DNA from: Planctomycetota bacterium
GTDB lineage: Bacteria > Planctomycetota > UBA1135 > UBA2386
Direction of reading: 5' to 3'
Assembly: GCA_020425885.1 (NCBI GenBank)
Contig: JAGQRA010000206.1
Span: 1 to 21,675 of the forward strand
DNA: 21,675 nt
Shown here: piece by piece, positions 7,734 through 15,753 of the stretch
How the letters are laid out: every line of letters starts with the position of its first letter
How positions within the stretch are numbered: the first letter of the stretch is position 1
Translations under genes and position numbers: made by a program
Notes under the pieces: generated by a model
The model's database searches: none
The model's input: only the letters and a program-made list of their open reading frames with translations
Told to the model about the DNA's origin: nothing

Positions 7734-7737
7734 CCTC
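7734..7737 (-). promoter_or_regulatory. Shine-Dalgarno before the repeat-containing short ORF
   Basis: GAGG on the minus strand, 5 nt before the ATG at 7728, whose frame runs through the heptamer repeats. It makes the ATG at 7728 a credible translation start and is one leg of the repeat-switch hypothesis. Confidence 0.4.
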
Positions 7738-7787
7738 ACTTGGTCAGGCGCGACCGTCCGTCACCAGCCTCGAAGCTACCCCTGACA

Positions 7788-7802
7788 GGAGCTACCAGCT
7801 CC
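7788..7802. promoter_or_regulatory. Dyad GGAGCT-ACC-AGCTCC upstream of the secreted-protein gene
   Basis: Perfect 6-bp inverted repeat with a 3-nt centre, about 60 bp upstream of the ATG at 7728 in the otherwise featureless stretch 7738-7941. The position suits an operator or a leader hairpin for the minus-strand secreted-protein gene. A chance dyad is possible. Confidence 0.25.
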
Positions 7803-7881
7803 GACACTGCGGTGAGACTCTACCTTCGCGTCCAACCGAAGTGACAGCCCTGTACAGCACCTTCGCAGGGATCGTTAATAC

Positions 7882-7897
7882 GCCCATTGCCATGGGC
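7882..7897 (-). terminator. Possible terminator of the acetyltransferase-nitrilase gene
   Basis: GCCCAT and ATGGGC form a 6-bp stem with a TGCC loop, some 45 nt beyond the stop at 7942 on the minus strand, followed there by GTATTAAC rather than a true T-tract. Weak, but it lies in the right place to separate the enzyme gene from the secreted-protein gene. Confidence 0.3.
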
Positions 7898-7941
7898 CGA
7901 ATGGCTACGTGTTCGTGTGGCCGTGACTCGAGCGACGCAGA

Positions 7942-9498
7942 TCAGACCTCGAACTCCGTCCCGTCCTCGACGTACCGCACCCGGTAGAGATCGGTGCGCC
8001 GATCGCGCCAGTTCTGCACCGTGCCCTTGTAGCGGTGGCGGCGCAGCTGCTCGATGTCGAGATCCTGCATGATCATGGTCTCGACGTTGGGGGTCGACTC
8101 GGCGGCGATGGCGTCGCGGCTGAAGGCGATGTCGGCCGGCGTGAAGATGCCGGATTGGGCGTAGTGGATGTCGGCGTTCTGCACCTGCGGCAGGTTGCCG
8201 GTGCAGCCCGAGAGCACGGTGTAGACGTGATTCTCGATGCAGCGTGCCATGGCGCAGTTGCGCACCCGCAGGTAGCTGTAGCGTTCGTCGGTGTTGAACG
8301 GGACGAAGATGATCTGCGCGCCCTTCTTGGTGGCGATGCGGGCCAGCTCGGGGAACTCGATGTCGTAGCAGATGAGGATCGCGATGCGTCCGCAGTCGGT
8401 GTCGAAGACCTCGACCTTGTCACCGCCGGTGACGCCCCACCAGCGCCACTCGGCCGGCGTGACGTGGATCTTGTACTGCTTGCCGATCGTGCCGTCGCGG
8501 CGGAACAGGTAGGCGGTGTTGTAGAGGGTCTCGTTCTCGATGACGAAGTTGCTGCCGCCGATGATGTTGACGTGGTAACGCATCGCCAGCTCGGTGAACA
8601 TCTCGAGATAGCGCTCGGTGAAGCCGGCCAGCTTGCGCGCCGCCAGCCCCGGTCGCTTGGCGTCGACCAGCGACAACAGCTGCGTCGTGAACAGCTCGGG
8701 GAAGGTGACGAAGTCGCACTTGTAGTCGCCGGCGGTGTCGACGAAGAACGTGCACTGGCGCTCGAAGTCCTCGAACGACTCGATCGTTCGCATCCTGTAC
8801 TGCACGGTCGCGATGCGGACGACCTGCACGGGTCGCATCGCGCGCTTCTGGTACGGGCGGTAGTCGACGTTGGTCCACTCCATGTGCGTCGCCCAGCCCG
8901 CGCTGTCCTCGTCGTTGGGCAGGTAGTCGGCGATCAGCTGCTTGAGCTCGAAGCCGTTGGCGAGCTGCGTCGTCAGCACCGGGTCGAAGTAGGTGTTGTC
9001 CTCGACCTTCTGCACGTACTCGTGCGAGGTCATCTCGTCCTTCTTGTCGATGTAGCCCGGGATGCGGCCGCCGATGACGATGCCCTTGAGGTTCATGTCG
9101 CGGACCAGCTTCTTGCGCGCCTCGTAGAGCCGTCGCGCCAGCCGCATGCCGCGGCACTCGGGATCGACCATGATCTCGATGCCGTAGAGCACGTCGCCGC
9201 GTGGGTTGTGATTGCGGATGAAGCCGCCATCGCTGACGACCTTCCAGTCGTGCCAGTCGGAGCACAGGTCGTAGTCGACGACCAGGCTGCACGAGGACGC
9301 CACGAGCTCGCCGTCGTAGGTGATGCCGATCTGTCCCTCCGGGAAGTGCTCGAGCTGGCTCTCGACGTGGGCCCTCGTCCAGCAAGGCATGCCGGGGAAA
9401 CAGAGCTTCTGCAGCTCGACGATGCGGTCGAAGTCTTCGATCTTGAGGGGGCGCAGTTCGATGTGGCTCTCGAACTGCTTGAGGTCGATTGCTGGCAT
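7942..9498 (-). CDS. Bifunctional GNAT N-acetyltransferase / carbon-nitrogen hydrolase (nitrilase superfamily)
   Basis: 518 residues, two enzyme domains. Residues ~12-215 are a GNAT-type acetyltransferase: [18 protein letters not shown] near the N-terminus and [20 protein letters not shown] (112-131) as the acetyl-CoA pyrophosphate-binding loop. Residues ~225-500 are a carbon-nitrogen hydrolase with the complete Glu-Lys-Cys triad: Glu268 in TFPELF, Lys343 in [10 protein letters not shown], Cys377 in [12 protein letters not shown]. Members hydrolyse amides or nitriles through a Cys thioester; fused GNAT-nitrilase proteins are known as a family, but their substrate is not established to my knowledge. 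No signal peptide, so cytoplasmic. I chose ATG 9498 ([10 protein letters not shown]); the frame stays open far upstream only because it runs antisense to the channel gene. No Shine-Dalgarno is visible, but a TAAGAT box lies 7 nt upstream, suggesting a leaderless mRNA. Divergent from the channel gene with 87 bp between starts. Confidence 0.93.
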   Translation of the reverse strand: MPAIDLKQFESHIELRPLKIEDFDRIVELQKLCFPGMPCWTRAHVESQLEHFPEGQIGITYDGELVASSCSLVVDYDLCSDWHDWKVVSDGGFIRNHNPRGDVLYGIEIMVDPECRGMRLARRLYEARKKLVRDMNLKGIVIGGRIPGYIDKKDEMTSHEYVQKVEDNTYFDPVLTTQLANGFELKQLIADYLPNDEDSAGWATHMEWTNVDYRPYQKRAMRPVQVVRIATVQYRMRTIESFEDFERQCTFFVDTAGDYKCDFVTFPELFTTQLLSLVDAKRPGLAARKLAGFTERYLEMFTELAMRYHVNIIGGSNFVIENETLYNTAYLFRRDGTIGKQYKIHVTPAEWRWWGVTGGDKVEVFDTDCGRIAILICYDIEFPELARIATKKGAQIIFVPFNTDERYSYLRVRNCAMARCIENHVYTVLSGCTGNLPQVQNADIHYAQSGIFTPADIAFSRDAIAAESTPNVETMIMQDLDIEQLRRHRYKGTVQNWRDRRTDLYRVRYVEDGTEFEV

Positions 9499-9505
9499 GG
9501 CGCGA

Positions 9506-9511
9506 ATCTTA
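9506..9511 (-). promoter_or_regulatory. Candidate -10 box of a leaderless transcript (acetyltransferase-nitrilase gene)
   Basis: TAAGAT on the minus strand, ending 7 nt before the ATG at 9498. Transcription starting 6-7 nt downstream of such a box would begin at or next to the ATG, which fits the lack of any Shine-Dalgarno. No clear -35 element was recognised. Confidence 0.35.
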
Positions 9512-9565
9512 CGGCCGCGGCGGCAGCCGCGCCGCCATCGCCCCGCGATTCCGCGTCGGCGGCGA

Positions 9566-9573
9566 GATAGTGT
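9566..9573 (+). promoter_or_regulatory. Candidate -10 box of the channel gene
   Basis: GATAGTGT lies about 13 nt before the ATG at 9586, in the 87-bp gap shared with the divergent enzyme gene. It resembles a -10 element (GATAGT). No convincing -35 element is visible. Confidence 0.2.
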
Positions 9574-9585
9574 GCGCAGGTCACG

Positions 9586-12500
9586 ATGATGAATCCGCAA
9601 CGCAACCCGAGCATCGAACCGCTGCGCCGACTCCTCCTGGTGCTCGCCTGCTGCTGCGCGTCGGCGCTGGCGCAGGGCCCGGTCACCTGGACCGTCGAGC
9701 AGATCGAGGCCAAGGCCAGGGCCGCGGCGGAGTCGACCGAGCTCGACGCCGCCACCAAGGAGAAGGTCGCGGCCGTGTTCGCGACCGCGCTCGAGCATGC
9801 CAGGAGCGCGGCCGCGTCGGAGGCCGCTGCCAAGGTCGCGAAGGACGCGGTGGTCGCGGCGCCGGATCTGCTGAGCAGTGCCCGCGAGCGGCTGACGGCG
9901 GAGTTGTCCAAGCTGCCGGTGCTCGGGCAACTGGTCGAGCTCGACATCCCCGTGCTCGATGAGCGGCTGCGGACCGCGCGCGCGACCGCCGACAACGCCG
10001 CCGCCGAGCTGCGAGCCAAGGACGCCGAGCGGCAGCGCCGCACGACCCGGCTGGTCGAGCTGCCCGGCCTCATCACGGCAGCGCTCGACGAGATCACCAA
10101 GGTCAACGCGACCGCCATCGAGGGCGGGCCCGAGGATCCCGAGGCGCTGCGCGAAGCGCGCGACATCCGCCGGGCGGTGCGCCTGCAGGCCTTGACCGCG
10201 CACGGCGCCGAACTCGAGCAGGAGAAGCTGCAGTACGAGACCGAATCGGACCTGCTCGGCGTGCTGCGCGACTGCCTCGATCGCGAATCGGCGCACGCCG
10301 TGAAGACCGTGGAGCTGATCGACCAGGCCATCCAGGAACGCCGGCGCATGGACGCCGAGTCGGACTCGCAGGCTGCCGAGCTGGAGGCGAAGAAGGTCCA
10401 CAGCGCCCTGTCGCCGCTGGCCGAGGTCAATCAGCAGATCACCGCCGACCGCGAAGGTTGGCTCGGCGAACTCGATACGGCCAAGGCCGACCTCGAGGAC
10501 GCCAAGAGGCTGCGCCTCGGGCTCGAGAGCCGGTTCGCCGAGATCGAGAACCGGATCGACCTGGTCGGTCTGACCGAGGCGATCGGGCTGCAGCTGCGGC
10601 AGGAGAAGGGGCGGTTGCCGTCGGTGCGCCACTATCAGGGCCGGCTCGACACCTTCCGCAGCAAGTTCGTCAAGCTGCAGCTCGAGCAGTTCGGCCTCGA
10701 GGACAAGCGCGTCGAGCTGCAGACCAAACAGGCCGAGATCATCGCCAAACGGTTGGCCACCGTGCCCGAGGCCACCGCCGCGATCCGGGCCCGGATCGAG
10801 CGCGAAGGGCTCGACCTGCTGCAGAAGCGGGACGAGTACATCACCCGTCTGATCAAGGTCCTCGAGACCTATCGCAGCGTGCTGGGCAACCTCGACGTCG
10901 AGGAGCGGTTGCTGGTGCTCAAGTCGCGGCAGAAGGCCGACTACATCAACGAGCGCGTGCTCTGGATCCGCAGCGCGGTACCGATCTGGCAGACGAGCTG
11001 GCCCATGGTCGGCGAGAGCTTCGATTGGTTCGCGAGCAGCGAGCACTGGGGCGAGGTCTGGACCGCCTTCCAGGCCGCGATCGAGCGCAGCCCGGTCGAC
11101 TTCGCCGCGCTCACGCTGCTGGCGCTGATCCTGATCGGATTGGCGCGGCCGGTGCGGCAGCGAATCGTCGCGCTGGCGGAAGAGGCCACCAACAGTCGCT
11201 CGACCAGCTTCCGACCGACCATCTGGACCCTGCTGGCGACGATCATGACCGCGATCGGCTGGCCGCTGCTGCTGTGGCACCTGGCGACGCTCGTGATGGC
11301 GACGCCGAACGTCGAGGACTTCCCGAACGCGGTCGCCAACGGCGTGCTGCGCATAGCCCTCCTGCTCGGCGCGCTCAATCTGTTCCGCCAGGCGATGCGC
11401 CCATCCGGCCTCGCCGAGGCGCACCTGCGCTGGCCCGCGGCCCGGACGAAGCTGTTCCGCAGCAACATGAACTGGTTCGTGCCGATGTTCCTGCTGCTCG
11501 CGTTCCTGCTGCGCGTGCTGGCGGTCCACGGGCACGTGCAATGGGGCTTCGCGCTCGATCGCCTGCTGCTGGTGACGATGCTGCTCGTCATCGCCACGTT
11601 CCTGGCCAGGCTGCTGCATCCGACCCGGGGCGTGCTGCTGGGCATCGCCACCGGCGGGATGTGGCAGCGCCGACGCCTGTGGTTCGCGCTCGGGGTCGGC
11701 GTGCCGGTCGCGCTCGCGATCGTCGCCGTGTCGGGCTACCACCTGAGCGCGCTCGAGCTGCTGTACCGGCTCGAGCAATCGCTGGCGGTGATGGGCTTCG
11801 CGGTCCTGATCGACGGCCTCGGCATCCGCTGGATGCTGCTGGCCAAACGTCGACTGGCGATGGCGCAGGCGAAGGCGCGGCGCGAGGCGGCCAAGGCCAG
11901 GCAGGCGGAGGCGGGCCCCGAGATCCAGGGCGAGGCGCCGCAGCTGCCCGAGGAGTCCCTGAGCCTGGCCTCGGTCGATGCGCAGAGTCGGAAGCTCTTG
12001 GGCGGCGGTCTGCTGCTGCTCGTGCTGTTCGCCCTCTGGGGCATCTGGGTCGACGTGCTGCCGGCGCTGCGGGCGTTCGACGAGTTCACGGTCTGGGGCA
12101 AGGGGACCGATTCGCCGGTGTCGCTGGCCAACGTGCTGCTGTCGCTGGTCGTCATCACCATCACCGTCATCGCGGCCCGCAACATCCCCGGTCTGCTCGA
12201 GCTGGTCGTCCTGCAACGCATGGGAACGCACGTCGGCGAGCGCCACGCGGTCACGACCCTGGTCCGCTACCTGATCGTCACGGCGGGCGCGGTCTTCGCC
12301 TTCGCCAGCATCGGTGTCGGCTGGGACAAGGTGCAATGGCTGGTGGCCGCGATCTCGGTCGGGCTCGGCTTCGGCCTGCAGGAGATCTTCGCCAACTTCG
12401 TCTCGGGCGTCATCATCCTGTTCGAGCGGCCGGTGCGGATCGGCGACCTCGTCACGATCGGCGAGGTCGACGGCTACGTGACGCGCATCCGCATGCGGGC

Positions 12501-12930
12501 GACGACGATCATCGACTTCGATCGCAAGGAGATGATCGTGCCCAACAAGGAGTTCGTGACGTCCAGGCTCATCAACTGGACGTTGACCGACACGATCACG
12601 CGCGTGGTGGTGACCGTCGGCATCGCCTACGGTTCCGATACCGAGCTGGCGCGCAAGATCCTGCTGCAGCTGGCCGCTGACGAGGAGCTCGCCCTCGACG
12701 ATCCGGCGCCGTCGGTGGTCTTCCGCGAGTTCGGCGCCAGCTCGCTCGACTTCGATCTGCGGGTCTTCATCGCCAACCGCGATCACTGGCCGCAGATCGT
12801 CAACAACCTGCACTCGGCGATCGATCGCGAGTTCCGGACGGCGCACATCGAGATCGCGTTCCCGCAGCGCGACCTCCACATCCGCACCTTCGGCCCGGCC
12901 GAGAAGCTCCTCGACCCAGCCTCGGCCTGA
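9586..12930 (+). CDS. Large mechanosensitive channel, MscS family (MscK/YbiO-like architecture)
   Basis: 1114 residues. A signal peptide at ~12-30 ([15 protein letters not shown]) exports a long, Ala/Glu/Lys-rich periplasmic domain predicted to be coiled coil (~30-470). About ten to eleven membrane segments follow from ~503, for example [30 protein letters not shown] and [13 protein letters not shown]. The conserved MscS core begins near 918: pore helix [20 protein letters not shown] followed by [21 protein letters not shown], the beta domain ([28 protein letters not shown]), and the alpha/beta cytoplasmic domain to ~1105. The family opens under membrane tension and releases solutes on hypo-osmotic shock. 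Length and topology resemble MscK and MscM rather than the 286-residue MscS. Start at the first of two adjacent ATGs, with CAGG 6 nt upstream. The stop is 2 bp from the stop of the convergent transporter gene. Confidence 0.93.
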   Translation: MMNPQRNPSIEPLRRLLLVLACCCASALAQGPVTWTVEQIEAKARAAAESTELDAATKEKVAAVFATALEHARSAAASEAAAKVAKDAVVAAPDLLSSARERLTAELSKLPVLGQLVELDIPVLDERLRTARATADNAAAELRAKDAERQRRTTRLVELPGLITAALDEITKVNATAIEGGPEDPEALREARDIRRAVRLQALTAHGAELEQEKLQYETESDLLGVLRDCLDRESAHAVKTVELIDQAIQERRRMDAESDSQAAELEAKKVHSALSPLAEVNQQITADREGWLGELDTAKADLEDAKRLRLGLESRFAEIENRIDLVGLTEAIGLQLRQEKGRLPSVRHYQGRLDTFRSKFVKLQLEQFGLEDKRVELQTKQAEIIAKRLATVPEATAAIRARIEREGLDLLQKRDEYITRLIKVLETYRSVLGNLDVEERLLVLKSRQKADYINERVLWIRSAVPIWQTSWPMVGESFDWFASSEHWGEVWTAFQAAIERSPVDFAALTLLALILIGLARPVRQRIVALAEEATNSRSTSFRPTIWTLLATIMTAIGWPLLLWHLATLVMATPNVEDFPNAVANGVLRIALLLGALNLFRQAMRPSGLAEAHLRWPAARTKLFRSNMNWFVPMFLLLAFLLRVLAVHGHVQWGFALDRLLLVTMLLVIATFLARLLHPTRGVLLGIATGGMWQRRRLWFALGVGVPVALAIVAVSGYHLSALELLYRLEQSLAVMGFAVLIDGLGIRWMLLAKRRLAMAQAKARREAAKARQAEAGPEIQGEAPQLPEESLSLASVDAQSRKLLGGGLLLLVLFALWGIWVDVLPALRAFDEFTVWGKGTDSPVSLANVLLSLVVITITVIAARNIPGLLELVVLQRMGTHVGERHAVTTLVRYLIVTAGAVFAFASIGVGWDKVQWLVAAISVGLGFGLQEIFANFVSGVIILFERPVRIGDLVTIGEVDGYVTRIRMRATTIIDFDRKEMIVPNKEFVTSRLINWTLTDTITRVVVTVGIAYGSDTELARKILLQLAADEELALDDPAPSVVFREFGASSLDFDLRVFIANRDHWPQIVNNLHSAIDREFRTAHIEIAFPQRDLHIRTFGPAEKLLDPASA

Positions 12931-12932
12931 CG

Positions 12933-13880
12933 TCAGAGCATGCGCCGCCGGCGCAGGAACAGGATCTCGCCGACGGCGATGGCGAGCAGCAGGGCGACCA
13001 CGATCCAGAACGCATACGGCGATTCGATGCCCGGCATGCCGCCGACGTTGATGCCGAGCAGGCCGGTCAGCAGGCCCAGCGGCAGGAACACGGCCGCGAC
13101 CACCGACAGCACGTAGATGTTGTGGTTGAGGCGGCTCTGGACCGAGTTGTCGATCTCGTCCTGCAGCACCGTGGCCCGTTCGCGCACCGAGTCGAGATCC
13201 TCGACGTAGCGGATCTGACGGTCGGCGATGTGATGCAGTTCGGCCCGCACCGGACCCGCCAGCAGGTTCTCCGATACCCGCTGCAGCTGCTCGATCGCGT
13301 CGCGCTGCGGCGCCATGTGTCGCCGCAGCTGCACGATGACATGGCGCAGCTCGGACAGCTCACGCTGCAGCCCGTTCGGTCCACGGTCGAGCAGCTGCTC
13401 GTGCAGTTGATCGACCGTGTCGCCGAGGCCGTCGACGATCGGGCGCATGCGTTCGACCAGTCGGCCGGTGATCGCCGCCAGGATCTCCCCCGCGCTGACC
13501 GGACCGTCGCCGGCCTGGAGCTGCGCGCGGACGTCTTCGACCGCCATCACGCGGCGTGGACTGACGGTCACGATGCGATCGGCCTCGACCCAGGCGCGCA
13601 TCGACACCATGTCCTCGGGCTCGGCGCCGGGGTTGTGATTGACGCCGCGCAGGACGACCAGCAGCCCGCCGCCGAGGATCGTCGCCCGCGGGCGGGCATT
13701 GCCGATCACCAGCGCCTCGGCGATGTCCTCGGCCAGCCGGCGCTGCGCCGCCAGCCACTCGGCGCTGTCCTCTTCGAGTCGGTAGTGGGTCCAGCGGGCT
13801 TTGGCGCTGTCCGCCGCCGCGGCCAGGCCGCCGTTGCCGTCGAGCCCGACCCGGAAGACTTCGGCGTTGGAGTTGCTCAT
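12933..13880 (-). CDS. CorA-family divalent metal transporter, ZntB-like
   Basis: 315 residues, close to the usual ~320-330 for the family. A soluble alpha/beta and long helical cytoplasmic region (1-~250) is followed by two C-terminal membrane helices, ~256-275 and ~290-309, and a basic tail (RRRRML). The loop between them carries GINVGGMPG (276-284). CorA itself has GMN followed by MPE; GIN with VGGMPG is the pattern of the ZntB branch, so zinc or another divalent cation is more likely than magnesium. Pentameric inner-membrane channel or transporter by family. I chose ATG 13880 (MSNSNAEVF); the frame is open further upstream but there it overlaps the divergent kinase gene. No Shine-Dalgarno is evident. 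It shares a 45-bp upstream gap with the kinase gene and nearly abuts the channel gene tail to tail. Confidence 0.88.
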   Translation of the reverse strand: MSNSNAEVFRVGLDGNGGLAAAADSAKARWTHYRLEEDSAEWLAAQRRLAEDIAEALVIGNARPRATILGGGLLVVLRGVNHNPGAEPEDMVSMRAWVEADRIVTVSPRRVMAVEDVRAQLQAGDGPVSAGEILAAITGRLVERMRPIVDGLGDTVDQLHEQLLDRGPNGLQRELSELRHVIVQLRRHMAPQRDAIEQLQRVSENLLAGPVRAELHHIADRQIRYVEDLDSVRERATVLQDEIDNSVQSRLNHNIYVLSVVAAVFLPLGLLTGLLGINVGGMPGIESPYAFWIVVALLLAIAVGEILFLRRRRML

Positions 13881-13894
13881 TCGTGCGAGGGCAG

Positions 13895-13900
13895 AGAGTA
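13895..13900 (-). promoter_or_regulatory. Candidate -10 box of the ZntB-like gene
   Basis: TACTCT on the minus strand, 14 nt before the ATG at 13880, inside the 45-bp divergent gap. A short-leader transcript would result. No -35 element identified. Confidence 0.25.
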
Positions 13901-13909
13901 GCGGGCTGC

Positions 13910-13915
13910 TAAACT
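13910..13915 (+). promoter_or_regulatory. Candidate -10 box of the kinase-phosphatase operon
   Basis: TAAACT ends 10 nt before the kinase ATG (13926), and the intervening bases (CCTCGCCCCC) contain no Shine-Dalgarno. This suggests a leaderless or nearly leaderless mRNA. It is the back-to-back partner of the candidate box of the ZntB-like gene. Confidence 0.35.
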
Positions 13916-13925
13916 CCTCGCCCCC

Positions 13926-14726
13926 ATGATTCGCGTCGGCCAACGCCTCGGGAAGTACAAGCTGAAACGCCGCCTGGCGCGCGGCGGTTCGGCCGACGTA
14001 TTCGAGGCCTTCGACACCCTCGAACGGGTCACGGTCGCGCTCAAGGTGCCGCTCGGCGAACGGCTCGAACCATCGGTTCGCATCGACTTCGAACGCGAGA
14101 TCCAGGTCAGCGCGCGGCTCGATCACCCGAACATCCTGTCGCTGAAGAACGCCGATGTCGTCGGCGGTCTGCTGACCGTGGCCTACCCGATGGGGGAGCG
14201 GAGCCTCGACGATCGTCTCGCCTACCGGATGTCGGTACGCATCGCCCTGGACTATGCCGAGCAGCTGATCGAAGCGCTGGCCTACGCCCACGAGCACCGC
14301 GTCATCCACTGCGACGTCAAGCCCGACAACCTGATCCTGTTTCCCGAGGGTCATCTCAAGCTCGGCGACTTCGGTCTGGCCAAGCACTCGGTTCGGACGC
14401 TGCAGGCGTCATCGTCGGGGACGCTCGGATACATGGCGCCGGAGCAGGCCATGGGCAAGCCGTCGGCCAAGTCCGACGTCTTCTCCGCCGGCCTGATCGT
14501 CTATCGCATGCTGAGCGGCAAGCTGCCGGACTGGCCCTACAAGTGGCCGCTGCCGGGCCTCGACCGGGTGCGCCGATCGGCGCCCGACATGGTGCCGTTC
14601 CTGCAGCGGGCACTGCAAGTCGAAGCGCGTCGTCGCTATCGTGATGCCGGCCACATGCTGGACGCGTTCCTCGAAGCCAAGAAGCTGTCGTTGCGCCGTC
14701 TCGACCGGCGCAAGAAGCGGCGATGA
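13926..14726 (+). CDS. Eukaryotic-like serine/threonine protein kinase (Hanks type), kinase domain only
   Basis: 266 residues, essentially a bare kinase domain with no membrane helix or sensor domain, hence cytoplasmic. All catalytic elements are visible: glycine-rich loop LARGGSADVFEAF (17-29), Lys40 in VALK, Glu58 of helix C, catalytic loop HCDVKPDN with Asp130 and Asn135, DFGLAK with Asp148, GTLGYMAPEQ activation segment (165-174) and Asp184 in SDVFSAG. The catalytic loop has HCD instead of HRD (a non-RD kinase), so activation by activation-loop phosphorylation through that arginine is not expected. The basic C-terminus (LRRLDRRKKRR) could bind nucleic acid or acidic lipid. The TGA stop overlaps the ATG of the phosphatase gene (ATGA), so the two are translationally coupled. 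Substrates unknown; the divergent ZntB-like transporter is a candidate by position only. Confidence 0.95.
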   Translation: MIRVGQRLGKYKLKRRLARGGSADVFEAFDTLERVTVALKVPLGERLEPSVRIDFEREIQVSARLDHPNILSLKNADVVGGLLTVAYPMGERSLDDRLAYRMSVRIALDYAEQLIEALAYAHEHRVIHCDVKPDNLILFPEGHLKLGDFGLAKHSVRTLQASSSGTLGYMAPEQAMGKPSAKSDVFSAGLIVYRMLSGKLPDWPYKWPLPGLDRVRRSAPDMVPFLQRALQVEARRRYRDAGHMLDAFLEAKKLSLRRLDRRKKRR

Positions 14727-15547
14727 ACGCGCTGCCGAAGTCGGCGAGCCGGATGTGGCTCGATGGCAACGGGGCGGAGCTCACCAGCGAGCCAGCGGGC
14801 AGCGGGCGTTGCGTGCTGATCGTCAGGAAGAGCCCGAGCCGGGACGAGGGAGCGCCGTGCGAGGACGTCGCCGGGGTCGTGAGCTGGGATGATCGGACCA
14901 GCGCGTTGATCGTGGCCGATGGGCTCGGTGGTCACGGTGACGGCGACGTCGCCTCGCGGCTGACGTTGCGGGCGATCGTCGAGCGGCTCGAGGCGGTGAC
15001 GCCCGACGTGATCTCGATCCAGGCCGGGATCCTGGCCGGCATCGAGGCGGCCAACCAGGCGCTGCTCGATCGGCCCGGCGGCGCCGCGACCACGATCCTG
15101 GTCGCGCTGATCGAGGACGATCGTTTCCGCAGCTACCACGCCGGCGACTCCGAGCTCCTGATCACCGGCCAGCGCGGCAAGATCAAGCACCAGACCGTCA
15201 GCCATTCGCCGATCGGCTACGCCGTCGAGTCGGGCCTGCTCGATGCCGAGCAGGGCTTCGTCCACGAGGATCGCCACATCATCTCCAACTGCGTCGGCAT
15301 GGCGGGCATGCGGGTCGAGATCGCCAGCGCGATCAAGCTCGCCAGGCGCGACACGGTGGTGCTGGCCAGCGATGGGCTCTGGGACAACCTGCACGTGACC
15401 GAGGTCACCGAGATCGTGCGCAAAGGGGATCTGCTGCAGGCCGGCCGGCGGTTGGCCGAGCTGTGCGCGGCGCGGATGGCGGGCGTGGCCGAAGGCTGGC
15501 AGGGCAAGCCCGATGACCTCACCATCCTGCTCTATCGTTCGCGATAG
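14723..15547 (+). CDS. PP2C-family serine/threonine protein phosphatase
   Basis: 274 residues. PPM/PP2C motifs in order: ED at 47-48, VADGLGGHGDGD (64-75) with the metal ligands Asp66 and Gly67, AATTILVALI (121-130), YHAGDSELL (138-146), ASDGLWDN (215-222) with Asp217, and PDDLTILLYR (263-272) with Asp264/265. A complete metal-dependent phosphatase is predicted, expected to reverse phosphorylation by the kinase encoded just upstream, from which its start is separated by a 4-bp overlap. The usual N-terminal RxxxNED is reduced to CEDVAG. No membrane segment. The ~205 bp after the stop hold no recognised gene. Confidence 0.93.
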   Translation: MNALPKSASRMWLDGNGAELTSEPAGSGRCVLIVRKSPSRDEGAPCEDVAGVVSWDDRTSALIVADGLGGHGDGDVASRLTLRAIVERLEAVTPDVISIQAGILAGIEAANQALLDRPGGAATTILVALIEDDRFRSYHAGDSELLITGQRGKIKHQTVSHSPIGYAVESGLLDAEQGFVHEDRHIISNCVGMAGMRVEIASAIKLARRDTVVLASDGLWDNLHVTEVTEIVRKGDLLQAGRRLAELCAARMAGVAEGWQGKPDDLTILLYRSR

Positions 15548-15753
15548 CGGCGACCGCATCGGGGACGCCGGGACCGGAAGGGGGGTGGGAAGGGCAGATG
15601 GAGCTTCGGGCCGGTCGCCCGGTCGAGCCGGGCCCAGCTTGCGAGCGCCGGTCCGTCGGCCTCGGCACGGGCGAGAGGGGATTTCTGAAGAACCGACCTT
15701 GGGATTCCGGAGCGGGGCCCGCTGGGGGTGGGTGAACCCGAATGGAATCCCCG
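15548..15753. other. Intergenic region before the secreted hydrolase gene
   Basis: No gene seen. GGAA (15744-15747) lies six bases before the ATG at 15754 and serves as its Shine-Dalgarno. No convincing promoter or terminator was identified by eye. Confidence 0.4.

Noticed and set aside
5255..7735. Idea that the secreted-protein cluster is a prophage, insertion sequence or CRISPR-linked island
   Set aside because: No integrase, transposase, terminal inverted repeats, spaced direct repeats or tRNA attachment site is visible. The only tandem array is the 7-bp repeat, far too short for CRISPR.
10458..12680. Plus-strand 740-codon frame inside the channel gene
   Set aside because: Out-of-frame overlap, Arg/Ala/Gly-rich, with no motif. 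The MscS core is in the other frame.
9499..12879. Minus-strand frame open for over 3 kb beyond the acetyltransferase-nitrilase gene, apparently extending it to 1645 codons
   Set aside because: It is antisense to the well-supported channel gene, its translation is low-complexity Arg/Asp/Gln/His/Leu text without domains, and the true protein begins at ATG 9498 where family homology starts.
13881..14387. Upstream extension of the ZntB-like gene to 484 codons
   Set aside because: The extension would be antisense to the kinase gene. The family's length (~320) and N-terminus fit ATG 13880.
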